From PNC22 sp035654175 (GTDB taxonomy: Bacteria; Planctomycetota; Phycisphaerae; Phycisphaerales; UBA1924), in NCBI GenBank assembly GCA_035654175.1, contig DASRXL010000264.1:1-13443 (forward strand): a stretch of DNA of 13,443 nucleotides. The letters are read 5' to 3'. Made by a program: the position numbers and the translations under genes. The notes under the pieces were generated by a model. The model worked only from the letters and a program-made list of their open reading frames with translations, was not told the origin of the DNA and did no database searches. Position 1 is the first letter of the stretch. Every line of letters starts with the position of its first letter. Shown here piece by piece: positions 1 to 7,498 of this stretch.

Positions 1-419
1 CGCCCGAGTCCGAGACGCCGGAGGGCGAGGGGACCGACCCGGAGACGCAGGAGCCCGGAGCGACCGAATCGGCGCCCGAGGCCCAATCCACCGACAGCTC
101 TGATGCGGCGGGGGGGGCCGAACCTGGCGAGGGCGAAACGACGGGCGCTGGCGAGGAGACGGACGGCGCCCAGGAGGCCGGCGCAGACGAGCAGCCCGGC
201 GTGAAGGAGGCCGCGGAGCTGAATGCAAAGCTGTCGGGCTGGCTCTTCGCGATCCCGGAGTACCAGGCCGGCTCGCTGCGCAAGCGGCTGGAGGAGCTGA
301 CGCAGGCCCCGGAGCCCGTGGAGCCTGAGCAGCCCGCCGCCGGCGAGGAGGACGGGCCGTTCATTCCGTCAATCGACGCCCGGGACGAGCCGCCCGGGGA
401 CGGCGCCGGCGGGGGATGA
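1..419 (+). CDS. 3' end of a protein with acidic low-complexity linker; possibly DUF4340-type
   Basis: Reading frame 3 is open from the window edge to TGA at 417-419, so the gene starts upstream and only about 138 C-terminal residues are visible. Roughly the first 65 residues are an acidic linker made almost entirely of Glu, Pro, Gly, Ala, Thr and Asp. A short apparently folded segment follows (KEAAELNAKLSGWLFAIPEY, then a Lys/Arg-rich helix ending KRLEELTQ), and then a second Pro/Glu-rich tail. The internal ATG-like start at 201 would cut into the end of the linker and is probably not the real start. The phrase 'LN..LsgW.f.IPeY....l.kRLeeL' resembles, from memory, the C-terminus of planctomycete DUF4340 proteins, which often sit beside ABC-2/GldG-type transport genes. 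That match is weak because the main domain lies outside the window. The reading frame itself is well supported by its composition and by the stop lying just before the convergent copA gene. Confidence 0.6.
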   Translation, partial: PESETPEGEGTDPETQEPGATESAPEAQSTDSSDAAGGAEPGEGETTGAGEETDGAQEAGADEQPGVKEAAELNAKLSGWLFAIPEYQAGSLRKRLEELTQAPEPVEPEQPAAGEEDGPFIPSIDARDEPPGDGAGGG

Positions 420-426
420 ATGCAGT

Positions 427-2655
427 TCAGGGGCGGGGCGCCGGGCGCCGGCGGAGCCGCGCCGCGAGGCGGAGCGAGTTGCCGATCACGGAGACGTCGC
501 TCAGGGCCATGGCGAGCGCCGCGATGATGGGGCCGTGGACGCCGAGCAGGCCGAAGGCCGCCGCCGGGATCGCCAGGACGTTGTAGCCGAAGCTGAGCGC
601 CAGGTTTTGCCGGATCGTGCGCAGCGTGAGCGTGCCGATCTCCCGGAGGTCGCGCAGCGCGCCGATCCGATCGCCCGGGATCACCACGTCCGCGCTCTCG
701 ATTGCCACGTTGGATCCCGTGCCGATCGCAATCCCGACGCCGCCGGTCGCGCCGGCCTGCGCGAGCGCCGCCGCGTCGTTGATCCCGTCGCCGATCATGG
801 CGAGCGGACCCATGCGGGCGAGGGACGTGACGCGCGCGACCTTCTCTTCCGGGGACAGCCCTCCGTGGGTGCTTTCGGGATCGATCCCGAGGCGGGCGCC
901 GATCGACCGAGCGACCGCCGGGCGATCGCCGGAGAGCAGGTGGGTCTCCAGGCCCTCGGCGCGCAGCCACTCCAGCAGGCGCGGAGCCTCCTCACGCGGC
1001 TCGTCCCGGAACGCGATCAGTCCCACGAGCACGCCGTCGCGGACGACCGCGCTCACGCTCGCGTCGTCGGGGGACGTGGGCAGTGCGAGGCCCTGCGCTT
1101 CGGCGCGGGCCGTCGACAGAACCTCGACCGCCCGCCCCTCGACCATGCCCGCCAGCCCGATCCCGGGACGCTCCTCCACGCCCGACGCCGACGGGAGCGG
1201 CAGCCGACGCTCTCGGGCGGCCTCGACGATGGCCACCGAGAGTGGGTGCATGCTTGCGTGGGCCAGCGCCGCGGCGAGTGCGAGGGCCACGTCGTCGGCC
1301 TCCACGACCCGGGGCCTGCCGAGGGTGAGCGTGCCGGTCTTGTCGAAGGCGACGGCCCGGAGCACGGCCGTCCGCTCCAGCGCGGCCGCGGATCGCACAA
1401 GGATGCCGCGCCGGCTCGCGGCGCCGGATCCGACCATGACGGCGGTCGGGGTGGCGAGGCCCAGGGCGCAGGGGCAGGAGATCACGAGCACGGTCGTGGC
1501 GCTGATGACTCCGCGAAGCCAGTCTCCAGCGAGCGTCCAGCCCAGGAGAGTCACCAGCGCGATCCCGAGCACCGCGGGCACGAAGATCGAGGAGACCTTG
1601 TCGGCCAGGCGTTGGATCCGCGTCTTGCTCGACTGGGCGTTGAGCACGACCTCCGCCATTCGGGCGATGGTGGTGCTCGCGCCGTCCGACGTCGCGCGGA
1701 CGACGAGCCGCCCCGTCAGGTTCATGCTGCCGGCGATGACCGCGTCGCCCTCGGCGCGGTCGGCGGGGATGGATTCGCCCGTCACGACCGACTCGTCCAG
1801 CGATGAGCTCCCCTCGACGATCTCGCCGTCGATCGCGACGCGCTCGCCCGGGCGGACGAGCAGGAGGTCGCCGGGGAGCACGTCCTCGGATCGGACGCGA
1901 TCTCCGTCGCGGGCGGAGGCGTCGCGGAGCCGCGTCACCTCCTCCGGCTGCAGCGCAAGCAGCTCGCGCAGGGCCGCGCCGGCCCTGGCCGTCATGGACG
2001 CCTCGAGCCAGTGACCGACTCCGATCAGCGTGAGGAGGCCCGCGGCCTCCGTGAAATAGAGCGGCAGATCGCCAGCGCCCATGCGCATGCGGATCAGGTT
2101 CGCCGCCGAGAGCGCGAACGCGGCGGTCGCTCCGATCGCCACCAGCGTGTCCATGTTGGTCGAGCGGGCGAGCGCCGCCCTGAATGCCGAGAGGTAGAAC
2201 GCGCTGCCGACATACAGCAGCGCGGCCGTCGCGCCGATGACGGTCGCCCACAGCCATGGGCCCGCGTGGGCTTGGATCCCGACGTGATGCCCGAACCAAT
2301 GCAGCAGCTCCAGCGGCAGCCAGATCGCGCCCCCGACGAGCACCCGGGAACGCCAGCGCCGCACGCTGGCCAGGTGCCGCCGCTCCATCGCCTCGCGCCG
2401 CTCGGCCAGCGATTCGCGCCGCACGACCGGCTCCGCGACGTAGCCCGTCGAGCGCACCGCCCGGGCGAGCGCATCGGCGTCGAGCGCCGAGCCCCTGACC
2501 AGGGCCGTCCCGCCGGCGAGGCTCACCTCGGCCGAGCGAACCCCCCGCTCGCGGATGAGGGCTTGCTCGACCCGACCCACACAGGCGGCGCAGTGCATGC
2601 CCTCGATCCGGAGCCGCGTCGTCTGGAGCTCTTCGTGGTGCGGGATCGCGGTCAT
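427..2655 (-). CDS. copA: Copper-translocating P1B-type ATPase (CopA-like)
   Basis: This is an inner-membrane heavy-metal pump that uses ATP to export Cu(I) or a similar soft metal. Numbering is from ATG at 2655 (742 aa). An in-frame TTG at 2673 would add six residues, but ATG is preferred because the metal-binding domain starts right after it. Domains in order are: one N-terminal HMA domain with GMHCAAC (Cys22, Cys25); paired TM helices at about 104-165 and 165-220; the actuator domain with TGES (292-295); the TM6 metal motif CPC (394-396); the phosphorylation motif DKTGTLT with Asp438; the HP motif (470-471); GDGIND (622-627); and the final TM pair with Tyr691-Asn692 and Met716. The length is normal for single-HMA CopA. 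CPC, YN and Met point to Cu(I). Oddly, the TM8 position that is normally the second Ser of MxxSS is Asp720 (MALSD). The gene is divergent from the 2776 gene across 120 nt, and no clear copper operator was seen. Confidence 0.93.
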   Translation of the reverse strand: MTAIPHHEELQTTRLRIEGMHCAACVGRVEQALIRERGVRSAEVSLAGGTALVRGSALDADALARAVRSTGYVAEPVVRRESLAERREAMERRHLASVRRWRSRVLVGGAIWLPLELLHWFGHHVGIQAHAGPWLWATVIGATAALLYVGSAFYLSAFRAALARSTNMDTLVAIGATAAFALSAANLIRMRMGAGDLPLYFTEAAGLLTLIGVGHWLEASMTARAGAALRELLALQPEEVTRLRDASARDGDRVRSEDVLPGDLLLVRPGERVAIDGEIVEGSSSLDESVVTGESIPADRAEGDAVIAGSMNLTGRLVVRATSDGASTTIARMAEVVLNAQSSKTRIQRLADKVSSIFVPAVLGIALVTLLGWTLAGDWLRGVISATTVLVISCPCALGLATPTAVMVGSGAASRRGILVRSAAALERTAVLRAVAFDKTGTLTLGRPRVVEADDVALALAAALAHASMHPLSVAIVEAARERRLPLPSASGVEERPGIGLAGMVEGRAVEVLSTARAEAQGLALPTSPDDASVSAVVRDGVLVGLIAFRDEPREEAPRLLEWLRAEGLETHLLSGDRPAVARSIGARLGIDPESTHGGLSPEEKVARVTSLARMGPLAMIGDGINDAAALAQAGATGGVGIAIGTGSNVAIESADVVIPGDRIGALRDLREIGTLTLRTIRQNLALSFGYNVLAIPAAAFGLLGVHGPIIAALAMALSDVSVIGNSLRLAARLRRRPAPRP

Positions 2656-2775
2656 GGGTTGTCGCTCTACCAAACAGGATCTGTCGCCACTGTATTCCGG
2701 CGTTCGCCCTTCCAGGGCACGCGGGGTGATGCGGATTTGCTACGCTGTACGCCGGCAATCCCGGGGAATCCCGCC

Positions 2776-4017
2776 ATGCACAAGTCTCTGAGCAACGCAC
2801 GAAGCATCACCGTTCTGGCGACGGGCCTCACTATGGCACACATCATGGGTGGTTGCGCGGCGCGCCACCGCACGTTCGGCGACGACGTCGAGTTTCTGCG
2901 CGAGCACACCGGCTCGACGCTGGTGCTGGGACATGATCCATCGGGGCCGCGCGTGGCCGTGGTGGGGGAGTATCAGGGGCGCGTCATGACCTCGTCGGCC
3001 ACCGGCGACGAGGGGCGGAGCTACGGCTGGATCAACTACGATCTGATCGCGTCGGGGGAGCTGCGCCCGCACATGAACGCCTTCGGTGGCGAAGAGCGGC
3101 TCTGGCTCGGCCCCGAGGGGGGGCAATTCGCGCTGTTCTTCGCGCCGGGGACGGAGTTCGCGTTCGAGGACTGGCAGACGCCGGCCCCGATCGATTCCGA
3201 GCCGTTCGAGCTTGTGGGCTCCGGCCCCACCTCGGCGAGCTACTCACGGAACGCATCCATCGAGAACTATTCGGGCGCCGCGTTCGACCTCCGCATCGAC
3301 CGCGACGTGGTGCTGCTCGACGAGCGGCAGATCGGCGAAGCGCTCGGGGCGCCCATCGCCGGCCTCTCGGCCGTGGGGTACGAGACGCGGAACCGCGTGA
3401 CCAACACCGGCCCCGCCGCCTGGACGAAGGAGCGCGGCCTCGTCTCGATCTGGCTGCTCGGGATGTTCAAGCCCGGGCAGCGCACGACGGTGGTGATCCC
3501 CTTCCGCGAGGGGGACGAGGCCCGGCTCGGCAGGGTCGTGAACGACGAGTATTTCGGGAAGGTGCCGGCCGAGCGGCTGAAGGTGGGCGACGGGGTGCTG
3601 TTCTTCCGGGGCGACTCGCAGCACCGCGGCAAGATCGGGCTGAGCCCGCGCCGGGCGACTCCCCTCGCCGGCTCTTGGGACCCCGACATGGGGGTGCTCA
3701 CGATCGTGCAGTTCTCCTTCCCGGGCCCCGAGGTCGCGGACTACGTGAACTCCATGTGGCGGGTGCAGGAGGATCCGTACGGCGGCGACGTGATCAACAG
3801 CTACAACGACGGGCCGACCACGCCGGGCGGGAAGGCCCTCGGAGGCTTCTACGAGATCGAGACGTCGAGCCCGGCACTCGCGCTGAAGCCGGGACAAAGC
3901 GGCGTGCACACCAGCCGCACGATCCACCTCGAGGGCGACCGCGCGGCGCTCGACGCCGTCGCCCGGCGGACGCTCGGCGTCGGCCTCGGGGAGATCGAGG
4001 CGGCGTTCGCCGAATAG
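2776..4017 (+). CDS. Predicted lipoprotein of DUF6786 type
   Basis: The product has 413 aa. ATG at 2776 is chosen because a signal sequence follows it. The same frame is open back to 2011, but that part is antisense to copA and has no protein-like features. Residues 1-27 form a lipoprotein signal, with basic residues, a hydrophobic stretch and a lipobox-like IMGGC ending at Cys27, so the mature protein is probably membrane anchored. The body carries conserved-looking blocks: EYQGRVMTSSATGDEG (65-80), YGWINY (83-88), HMNAFGGEERLWLGPEGGQF (99-118), DWQTP (132-136), a YSG-centred stretch (165-167) and SYNDGP (342-347). From memory these match the DUF6786 family of Bacteroidota and planctomycetes, which has an unknown role and perhaps a sugar-mutarotase-like beta fold. 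No catalytic function can be assigned. No strong Shine-Dalgarno sequence is visible. The gene converges on 4099-4752 across a hairpin. Confidence 0.8.
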   Translation: MHKSLSNARSITVLATGLTMAHIMGGCAARHRTFGDDVEFLREHTGSTLVLGHDPSGPRVAVVGEYQGRVMTSSATGDEGRSYGWINYDLIASGELRPHMNAFGGEERLWLGPEGGQFALFFAPGTEFAFEDWQTPAPIDSEPFELVGSGPTSASYSRNASIENYSGAAFDLRIDRDVVLLDERQIGEALGAPIAGLSAVGYETRNRVTNTGPAAWTKERGLVSIWLLGMFKPGQRTTVVIPFREGDEARLGRVVNDEYFGKVPAERLKVGDGVLFFRGDSQHRGKIGLSPRRATPLAGSWDPDMGVLTIVQFSFPGPEVADYVNSMWRVQEDPYGGDVINSYNDGPTTPGGKALGGFYEIETSSPALALKPGQSGVHTSRTIHLEGDRAALDAVARRTLGVGLGEIEAAFAE

Positions 4018-4045
4018 GGGTGCGATCCTCGCCCGGTGCAATGGA

Positions 4046-4078
4046 CGACGGCCGCGCCCTTGGATGACGCGGCCGTCG
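4046..4078. terminator. Hairpin between convergent genes, probable bidirectional terminator
   Basis: A perfect 11-bp inverted repeat, CGACGGCCGCG (4046-4056) and CGCGGCCGTCG (4068-4078), flanks an 11-nt loop. It lies between the stop of the forward lipoprotein gene (4017) and the stop of the reverse gene (4099), where a shared terminator is expected. No T-run follows on either strand, so classical intrinsic termination is uncertain. High-GC genomes often have such hairpins without a U tract. Confidence 0.55.
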
Positions 4079-4098
4079 CGATGATGGTGCCGCTCGGA

Positions 4099-4752
4099 TC
4101 AGGCGCGCCGACGGCGGAGGCCGATGACGCCCAGCCCCGCCAGGCCCATGCCCGCGGCGGAGGGGAGGGGGACGATGTTGTTCCGGCCGCCCTCGTTGCG
4201 GTTCCAGATGCTGTACCCGCCCGGGAGCCCCTGCACGTGCTGCACGATGCGGAACGCCGGGCTGTTGTCCGTCAGGGCGTCCATGAGGTCCTGGAAGTCG
4301 ACGCCGGCGGCGTAGTCGAACTGGAGCACGAGCTGCTCGGTGGGATCGATGCCGTCCTTGCCGGCGCCGGGCTTATCCGCGCCGACGTCCAGGAGGTTGC
4401 CCTGCCACGCCCCGCCGAAATTGCTGATGGCGCCGGGAGGCGAGCCCGGCGTGGCGCCTTCCTCGAAATCGACGCCGGCCGGCTGCGGGTTCTCGATGCT
4501 GCCGTTGCTCAGCGACGCGGAGGAGAAGCCCGTGCTCTCGATGTAGATCGAGCGGACGAAGCTCTGCACGGAAGAATCATTGTGGAAGATGAAGTCCGCG
4601 GAGCCGCCGCGGTCCACCACGTCCACCCACAGGTCCAGGCCCGACACGTCGGCGTTGTCGGCGTTCTCGAAGACGAACAGGTCGATCCGGTCCGCGGATG
4701 CGACAGAGACCGCTCCCATCAGGAGCGCGACGACGCCTGTTTGGCGCAACAT
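4099..4752 (-). CDS. Exported protein with PEP-CTERM-like sorting tail
   Basis: This 217-aa protein starts at ATG 4752, supported by a good Shine-Dalgarno (GGGGAGAG, minus strand 4764-4757; GGAG core 6 nt from the start). Residues 1-20 are a Sec signal peptide (hydrophobic VVALLMGAVSV, cleavage probably after ASA). The body is acidic, rich in Asp, Ser and Gly, predicted beta-rich and almost free of Cys; it resembles no enzyme I recognise. The C-terminus has the three-part sorting signal: VPLPSAAG (194-201), a hydrophobic helix (about 200-212) and RRRR (213-216). This is the variant common in Phycisphaerae, where the anchor is probably processed by an exosortase (EpsH/XrtA-like) and the protein is placed at the cell surface or released. 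No exosortase gene lies in the window. It is last in a reverse-strand series but separated from the DUF885 gene by 172 nt, so it may have its own promoter. Confidence 0.85.
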   Translation of the reverse strand: MLRQTGVVALLMGAVSVASADRIDLFVFENADNADVSGLDLWVDVVDRGGSADFIFHNDSSVQSFVRSIYIESTGFSSASLSNGSIENPQPAGVDFEEGATPGSPPGAISNFGGAWQGNLLDVGADKPGAGKDGIDPTEQLVLQFDYAAGVDFQDLMDALTDNSPAFRIVQHVQGLPGGYSIWNRNEGGRNNIVPLPSAAGMGLAGLGVIGLRRRRA

Positions 4753-4756
4753 ATTT

Positions 4757-4764
4757 CTCTCCCC
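4757..4764 (-). promoter_or_regulatory. Ribosome binding site of the PEP-CTERM-like gene
   Basis: On the minus strand GGGGAGAG is followed by AAAT and then the ATG at 4752. The GGAG core lies 6 nt from the start. It is one of the strongest Shine-Dalgarno matches in the window and fixes the start directly before a signal peptide. Confidence 0.6.
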
Positions 4765-4792
4765 GGCCTTTGAACGAATTCAGGTTGTATCA

Positions 4793-4810
4793 CAAGGCCG
4801 CGCGGCCTTG
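4793..4810. terminator. Perfect 18-bp palindrome, terminator hairpin or operator
   Basis: CAAGGCCGCGCGGCCTTG is a perfect palindrome that can fold as a 7-bp stem with a GCGC loop. It lies 41 nt upstream of the start of the PEP-CTERM-like gene and 115 nt after the DUF885 stop. It could end the DUF885 transcript or be a repressor/activator site for the next gene. No T-run follows. The assignment between terminator and operator is open. Confidence 0.4.
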
Positions 4811-4924
4811 CTCCCAGCGCCACAGAATAGCTCTGGTTGTCACACCGGCAAGCGCGCCCGGGCGAGCATCTCGCAGGCGCGGGGAGCCTTCGCCATCCTT
4901 CGGGAAATTATCGGACGCGCCGCC

Positions 4925-6718
4925 TCACGGTCCCCCGGGCTCGGCGAACCTCCAGCCGCTCTCCGACTCGGCGGTGAGTGGCGTCTCGATGAGCGCCGCA
5001 CGGATCAGTTCGACCGGGATAGGTCCCTGGAGCAGCACGGCGTCGTGGAACTCCTGCGCCGTGGCGCGCCCCGCCGCCCGCACCTCCGCTGCCAGCGCGC
5101 GGAGCTGCAGCCCGCCCACCATGTACGCGCACTGATAGAGGGGCGAGTATTGGCCCCCGATATACCGGCGCACCTCGCTCGCGGCGCCGAACCGCTCGTG
5201 GCCGACGCGCTCGACAAGGAAATCCACCATTTCCTGCGGGGCCATCTCTCCGAGATGGAATCTCAGGCTGACGATGATGCGGGCGCAGCGGTGCATCCGC
5301 CAGAAGAGCATGCCGATCCGGTCTTCGGGCGTCTGCGGGAAGCCACGATCGTACAGCAGCAGCTCCCAGTAGAGGCACCAGCCCTCGCCGAGGAAGGGCG
5401 TGGAGAACATGCGCCGGTACGGGCGCTCGCGCTGCGCCATGAACCCCTGGAGGTGGTGGCCCGGGATGAGCTCGTGGTGCACAACGGCCCTGGTGAAGTG
5501 GCGGTTGTTGCCGCGCATGCTCATGAGCTTGTCCTCGTGGCTCATGTCGCTCGTGGGATACGCCACGCCCATGTGGTTCCCGCCGTAGAAGGCGAAGGGC
5601 CAGTACCGCTGGTTCCGCGCGGGGATCATCTCGAGCCGCCACAGCTCCTCGCAGAGCGGCGGGATGGTGACTAGGTGGTTCTCCGTCACGTAGTCGATCG
5701 CCTCCTGGGCGAGGAACGCGACGAGATCGTCCTGCTCGCCCGGATCCACGTAGCTCTCCTTCACCCGCCCGAGCGCCGCCTTCCAGTCGCCGCCGAGCCC
5801 CATCTCTTCGGCGGCGGCGCGCATCTCGCCCTCGCAGTACGCGAATTCCTTCTCGGCGATCTCGATCAGCTCCTCGGGCGCATAGGGGATCCACTCGGCG
5901 CGCAGGTCGCCGAGGAGCTTCTCGGGCCCGATGGGGTCGCCGATCATCGGGTCATCGTCCTCCCCCTTCACTCCCGCGACGGTCTCGGCGAGGTACTTGG
6001 CGTATTCCTCGAGCGCGGCCGAGGCCTTCTCGCGCGGGGCCTTCACCCACCACCCGAACTCGGGCTCGAAGCCGTCCCGGTACTCGTACCAATGGTCGAG
6101 CGTGCGCCGCACCTCCCATACCAGCCCCGCGGCCCGGTTGGCCAGCACCGGCGAGACCCCGAGCGCGGCCGTGTCCCCGGCCGGCTCGGCCGGCTCGCCG
6201 TCGCGATTCTTGCGGCCCTGCTCGATGCGCTCCCGGAGGGACTTCACCTCGGCCTCCAGCCCATCCAGCAGCGAGGCGACCGCCGCATAATCGAGCGAGC
6301 GCATCGCGACACGCTCCCGCTCGAGGGCGGCGACGGTGTCGGCGAAGGGGACCAGGGGGCGCATGTCGTCGAGGCGGCGGCGCGAGAGTGCGAGCTCGTC
6401 GAGCTGGGCTTCCAGGTGCGTGCGGAAAAGGAGGTAGTCGATCCTGCCCTGCTGATCGAGCGCGCCGAAGTCGATCGAACCGAGCCCCGCCTGGGATTCG
6501 CGGTAGAGCCGCTCGAGCCGATCGAGGGATGGGCCGTCGAACGACATCGGGTAGAACGAGGAGAGGGCGCGCCGGTCGGCTTCAAAGTCGTTGAGACGAT
6601 CGACAAGTGCGACAGACTCTGGCGTGGAGGGCAGGTTGTCGGCCTGCGCCGAGGCCAGGCGGGCGGTGATGTGCACGGGAACGACGCACATCGCGAGAAG
6701 CACAACGGCATGGCGCAT
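4925..6718 (-). CDS. Secreted DUF885 family protein, putative zinc metallopeptidase
   Basis: The product has 597 aa. ATG at 6718 is chosen because GGAG lies 6 nt upstream and a signal peptide follows; an upstream in-frame extension to 6949 overlaps the neighbouring gene and looks antisense. Residues 1-25 are a Sec signal (MRHAVVLLAMCVVPVHITAR, cleavage near ASAQA). The body is mostly helical, as usual for DUF885. Its key block is H414-HELIPGHH-LQ, with His415, Glu416, His421 and His422, followed by GEGW with Glu445, which is a plausible third zinc ligand. The length is typical of the family, which is grouped with MA-clan peptidases but is poorly characterised. A role in cleaving exported or cell-wall peptides is possible but not shown. 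It is fourth in the reverse-strand block, 40 nt after the zinc-ribbon gene, so co-transcription is likely. Confidence 0.88.
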   Translation of the reverse strand: MRHAVVLLAMCVVPVHITARLASAQADNLPSTPESVALVDRLNDFEADRRALSSFYPMSFDGPSLDRLERLYRESQAGLGSIDFGALDQQGRIDYLLFRTHLEAQLDELALSRRRLDDMRPLVPFADTVAALERERVAMRSLDYAAVASLLDGLEAEVKSLRERIEQGRKNRDGEPAEPAGDTAALGVSPVLANRAAGLVWEVRRTLDHWYEYRDGFEPEFGWWVKAPREKASAALEEYAKYLAETVAGVKGEDDDPMIGDPIGPEKLLGDLRAEWIPYAPEELIEIAEKEFAYCEGEMRAAAEEMGLGGDWKAALGRVKESYVDPGEQDDLVAFLAQEAIDYVTENHLVTIPPLCEELWRLEMIPARNQRYWPFAFYGGNHMGVAYPTSDMSHEDKLMSMRGNNRHFTRAVVHHELIPGHHLQGFMAQRERPYRRMFSTPFLGEGWCLYWELLLYDRGFPQTPEDRIGMLFWRMHRCARIIVSLRFHLGEMAPQEMVDFLVERVGHERFGAASEVRRYIGGQYSPLYQCAYMVGGLQLRALAAEVRAAGRATAQEFHDAVLLQGPIPVELIRAALIETPLTAESESGWRFAEPGGP

Positions 6719-6758
6719 GGCAAGCTCCAGGTTCGAGGCGAGGCCAAGATAGCCGAAT

Positions 6759-7466
6759 CTATTCCGGCGCGCGCCCGCACTCCGGGCATACCTTCTGCGG
6801 CAGGTCGGCGAGCGGATAGCCGCAGCCGAGGCAGTGCCCGCGGGGAAAGAGCCGACCGCCCAGCACGGCGAGCGCTTCGCCGAGGCCGATGGCGAGCGCC
6901 GCGCCGAGCACCGCCGCGGGGAACCACGCACCCGTATATCTCCGCGCATTCCCGCGGAGAAGGGCCGAGTTGCGGGAACGAAGGGTCACCGCGTTCGGAT
7001 CGTCCGCCGGTCGGATGACGTCGGGCTCGAGCTTCGGGTCGAACCACATGGCCCGCGCGAGGGCGAGGGGGATGTCGAGACCTTCGCTCCGGGCTCGTGC
7101 GGCGGCGTCCTGCGGCCCCACAGCCAGGACCTTGACTGCGACCATCAGCGATTCCACTTGCCCCGACGGATGTCCGCGAGTGGTAGAAAGGTACCGGTAC
7201 GCGATGTTCAGATCGCCGGCGACGGCGTCTCGCACCTCGATCGGCGTCAGTGAGTCCGGTCGCGGTCGGAACCAGGCGTGGGCGGCCGCGCCGGTTGGGG
7301 CGGGCATCACGGCGCGCGGGGTGCTCAGGTAGAACCGGTACCGCGCGGAGAGCACGAGCGCGGAGAGCACGATGAGGCCGAGATAGAGCGCCGCGCGCCG
7401 CCGCGGCCGGCGGCGCCACGCATGCAGCCGGATGGTGAGCCGTCCAGGGGGGAGCGGATCCGCCAT
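6759..7466 (-). CDS. Two-TM protein with C-terminal zinc ribbon, function unknown
   Basis: The product has 235 aa. ATG at 7466 is supported by GGAG 7 nt upstream and by a start only 32 nt after the ROK stop; the frame extends to 7562 but the extra 32 residues are Arg-rich and antisense-like. A basic N-terminus (10-24) leads into TM1 (about 25-41). A region of about 135 residues follows with no motif I recognise, probably on the outer side. TM2 (about 181-204) comes next, and a short cytoplasmic zinc ribbon ends the protein: Cys212-x-x-Cys215-GYPL and Cys227-PE-Cys230. The positive-inside rule fits both ends in the cytoplasm. Small membrane proteins with this C..CGY.L..L....CPECG tail are frequent in planctomycetes. 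No enzymatic role is apparent. It lies between the ROK and DUF885 genes, so it may be part of the same transcript. Confidence 0.8.
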   Translation of the reverse strand: MADPLPPGRLTIRLHAWRRRPRRRAALYLGLIVLSALVLSARYRFYLSTPRAVMPAPTGAAAHAWFRPRPDSLTPIEVRDAVAGDLNIAYRYLSTTRGHPSGQVESLMVAVKVLAVGPQDAAARARSEGLDIPLALARAMWFDPKLEPDVIRPADDPNAVTLRSRNSALLRGNARRYTGAWFPAAVLGAALAIGLGEALAVLGGRLFPRGHCLGCGYPLADLPQKVCPECGRAPE

Positions 7467-7498
7467 GCGTGCACTCCGTCGAACGCGGGCCTGTCGCG

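Larger units (their letters stand above)
4753..4924. other. 172-nt intergenic gap between DUF885 and PEP-CTERM-like genes
   Basis: This gap between two reverse-strand genes contains the 18-bp palindrome at 4793-4810 and the ribosome binding site at 4757-4764. It is less GC-rich than its surroundings near 4765-4795. I found no convincing -35/-10 pair, tRNA or small open frame. It probably carries the end of the DUF885 transcript and a promoter for the 4752 gene. Confidence 0.4.

Noticed and set aside
617..2014. Long forward open frame of 465 codons opposite the copper ATPase
   Set aside because: It is antisense to a clearly functional copA; its Ser/Arg/Ala-rich translation has no domain-like pattern and is explained by GC-rich codon bias.
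2011..2775. Upstream extension of the DUF6786-type protein by 255 residues
   Set aside because: The extension is antisense to the copA N-terminus, and a lipoprotein signal peptide begins exactly at the ATG at 2776.
992..2800. Reverse open frame of 602 codons overlapping copA in another frame
   Set aside because: The Arg/Gly/Pro-rich product has no motifs; it is a frame shadow of copA.
5675..7018. Forward open frame of 447 codons across the DUF885 gene
   Set aside because: Antisense to DUF885, whose signal peptide and zinc motif are intact; the forward product has no recognisable family.
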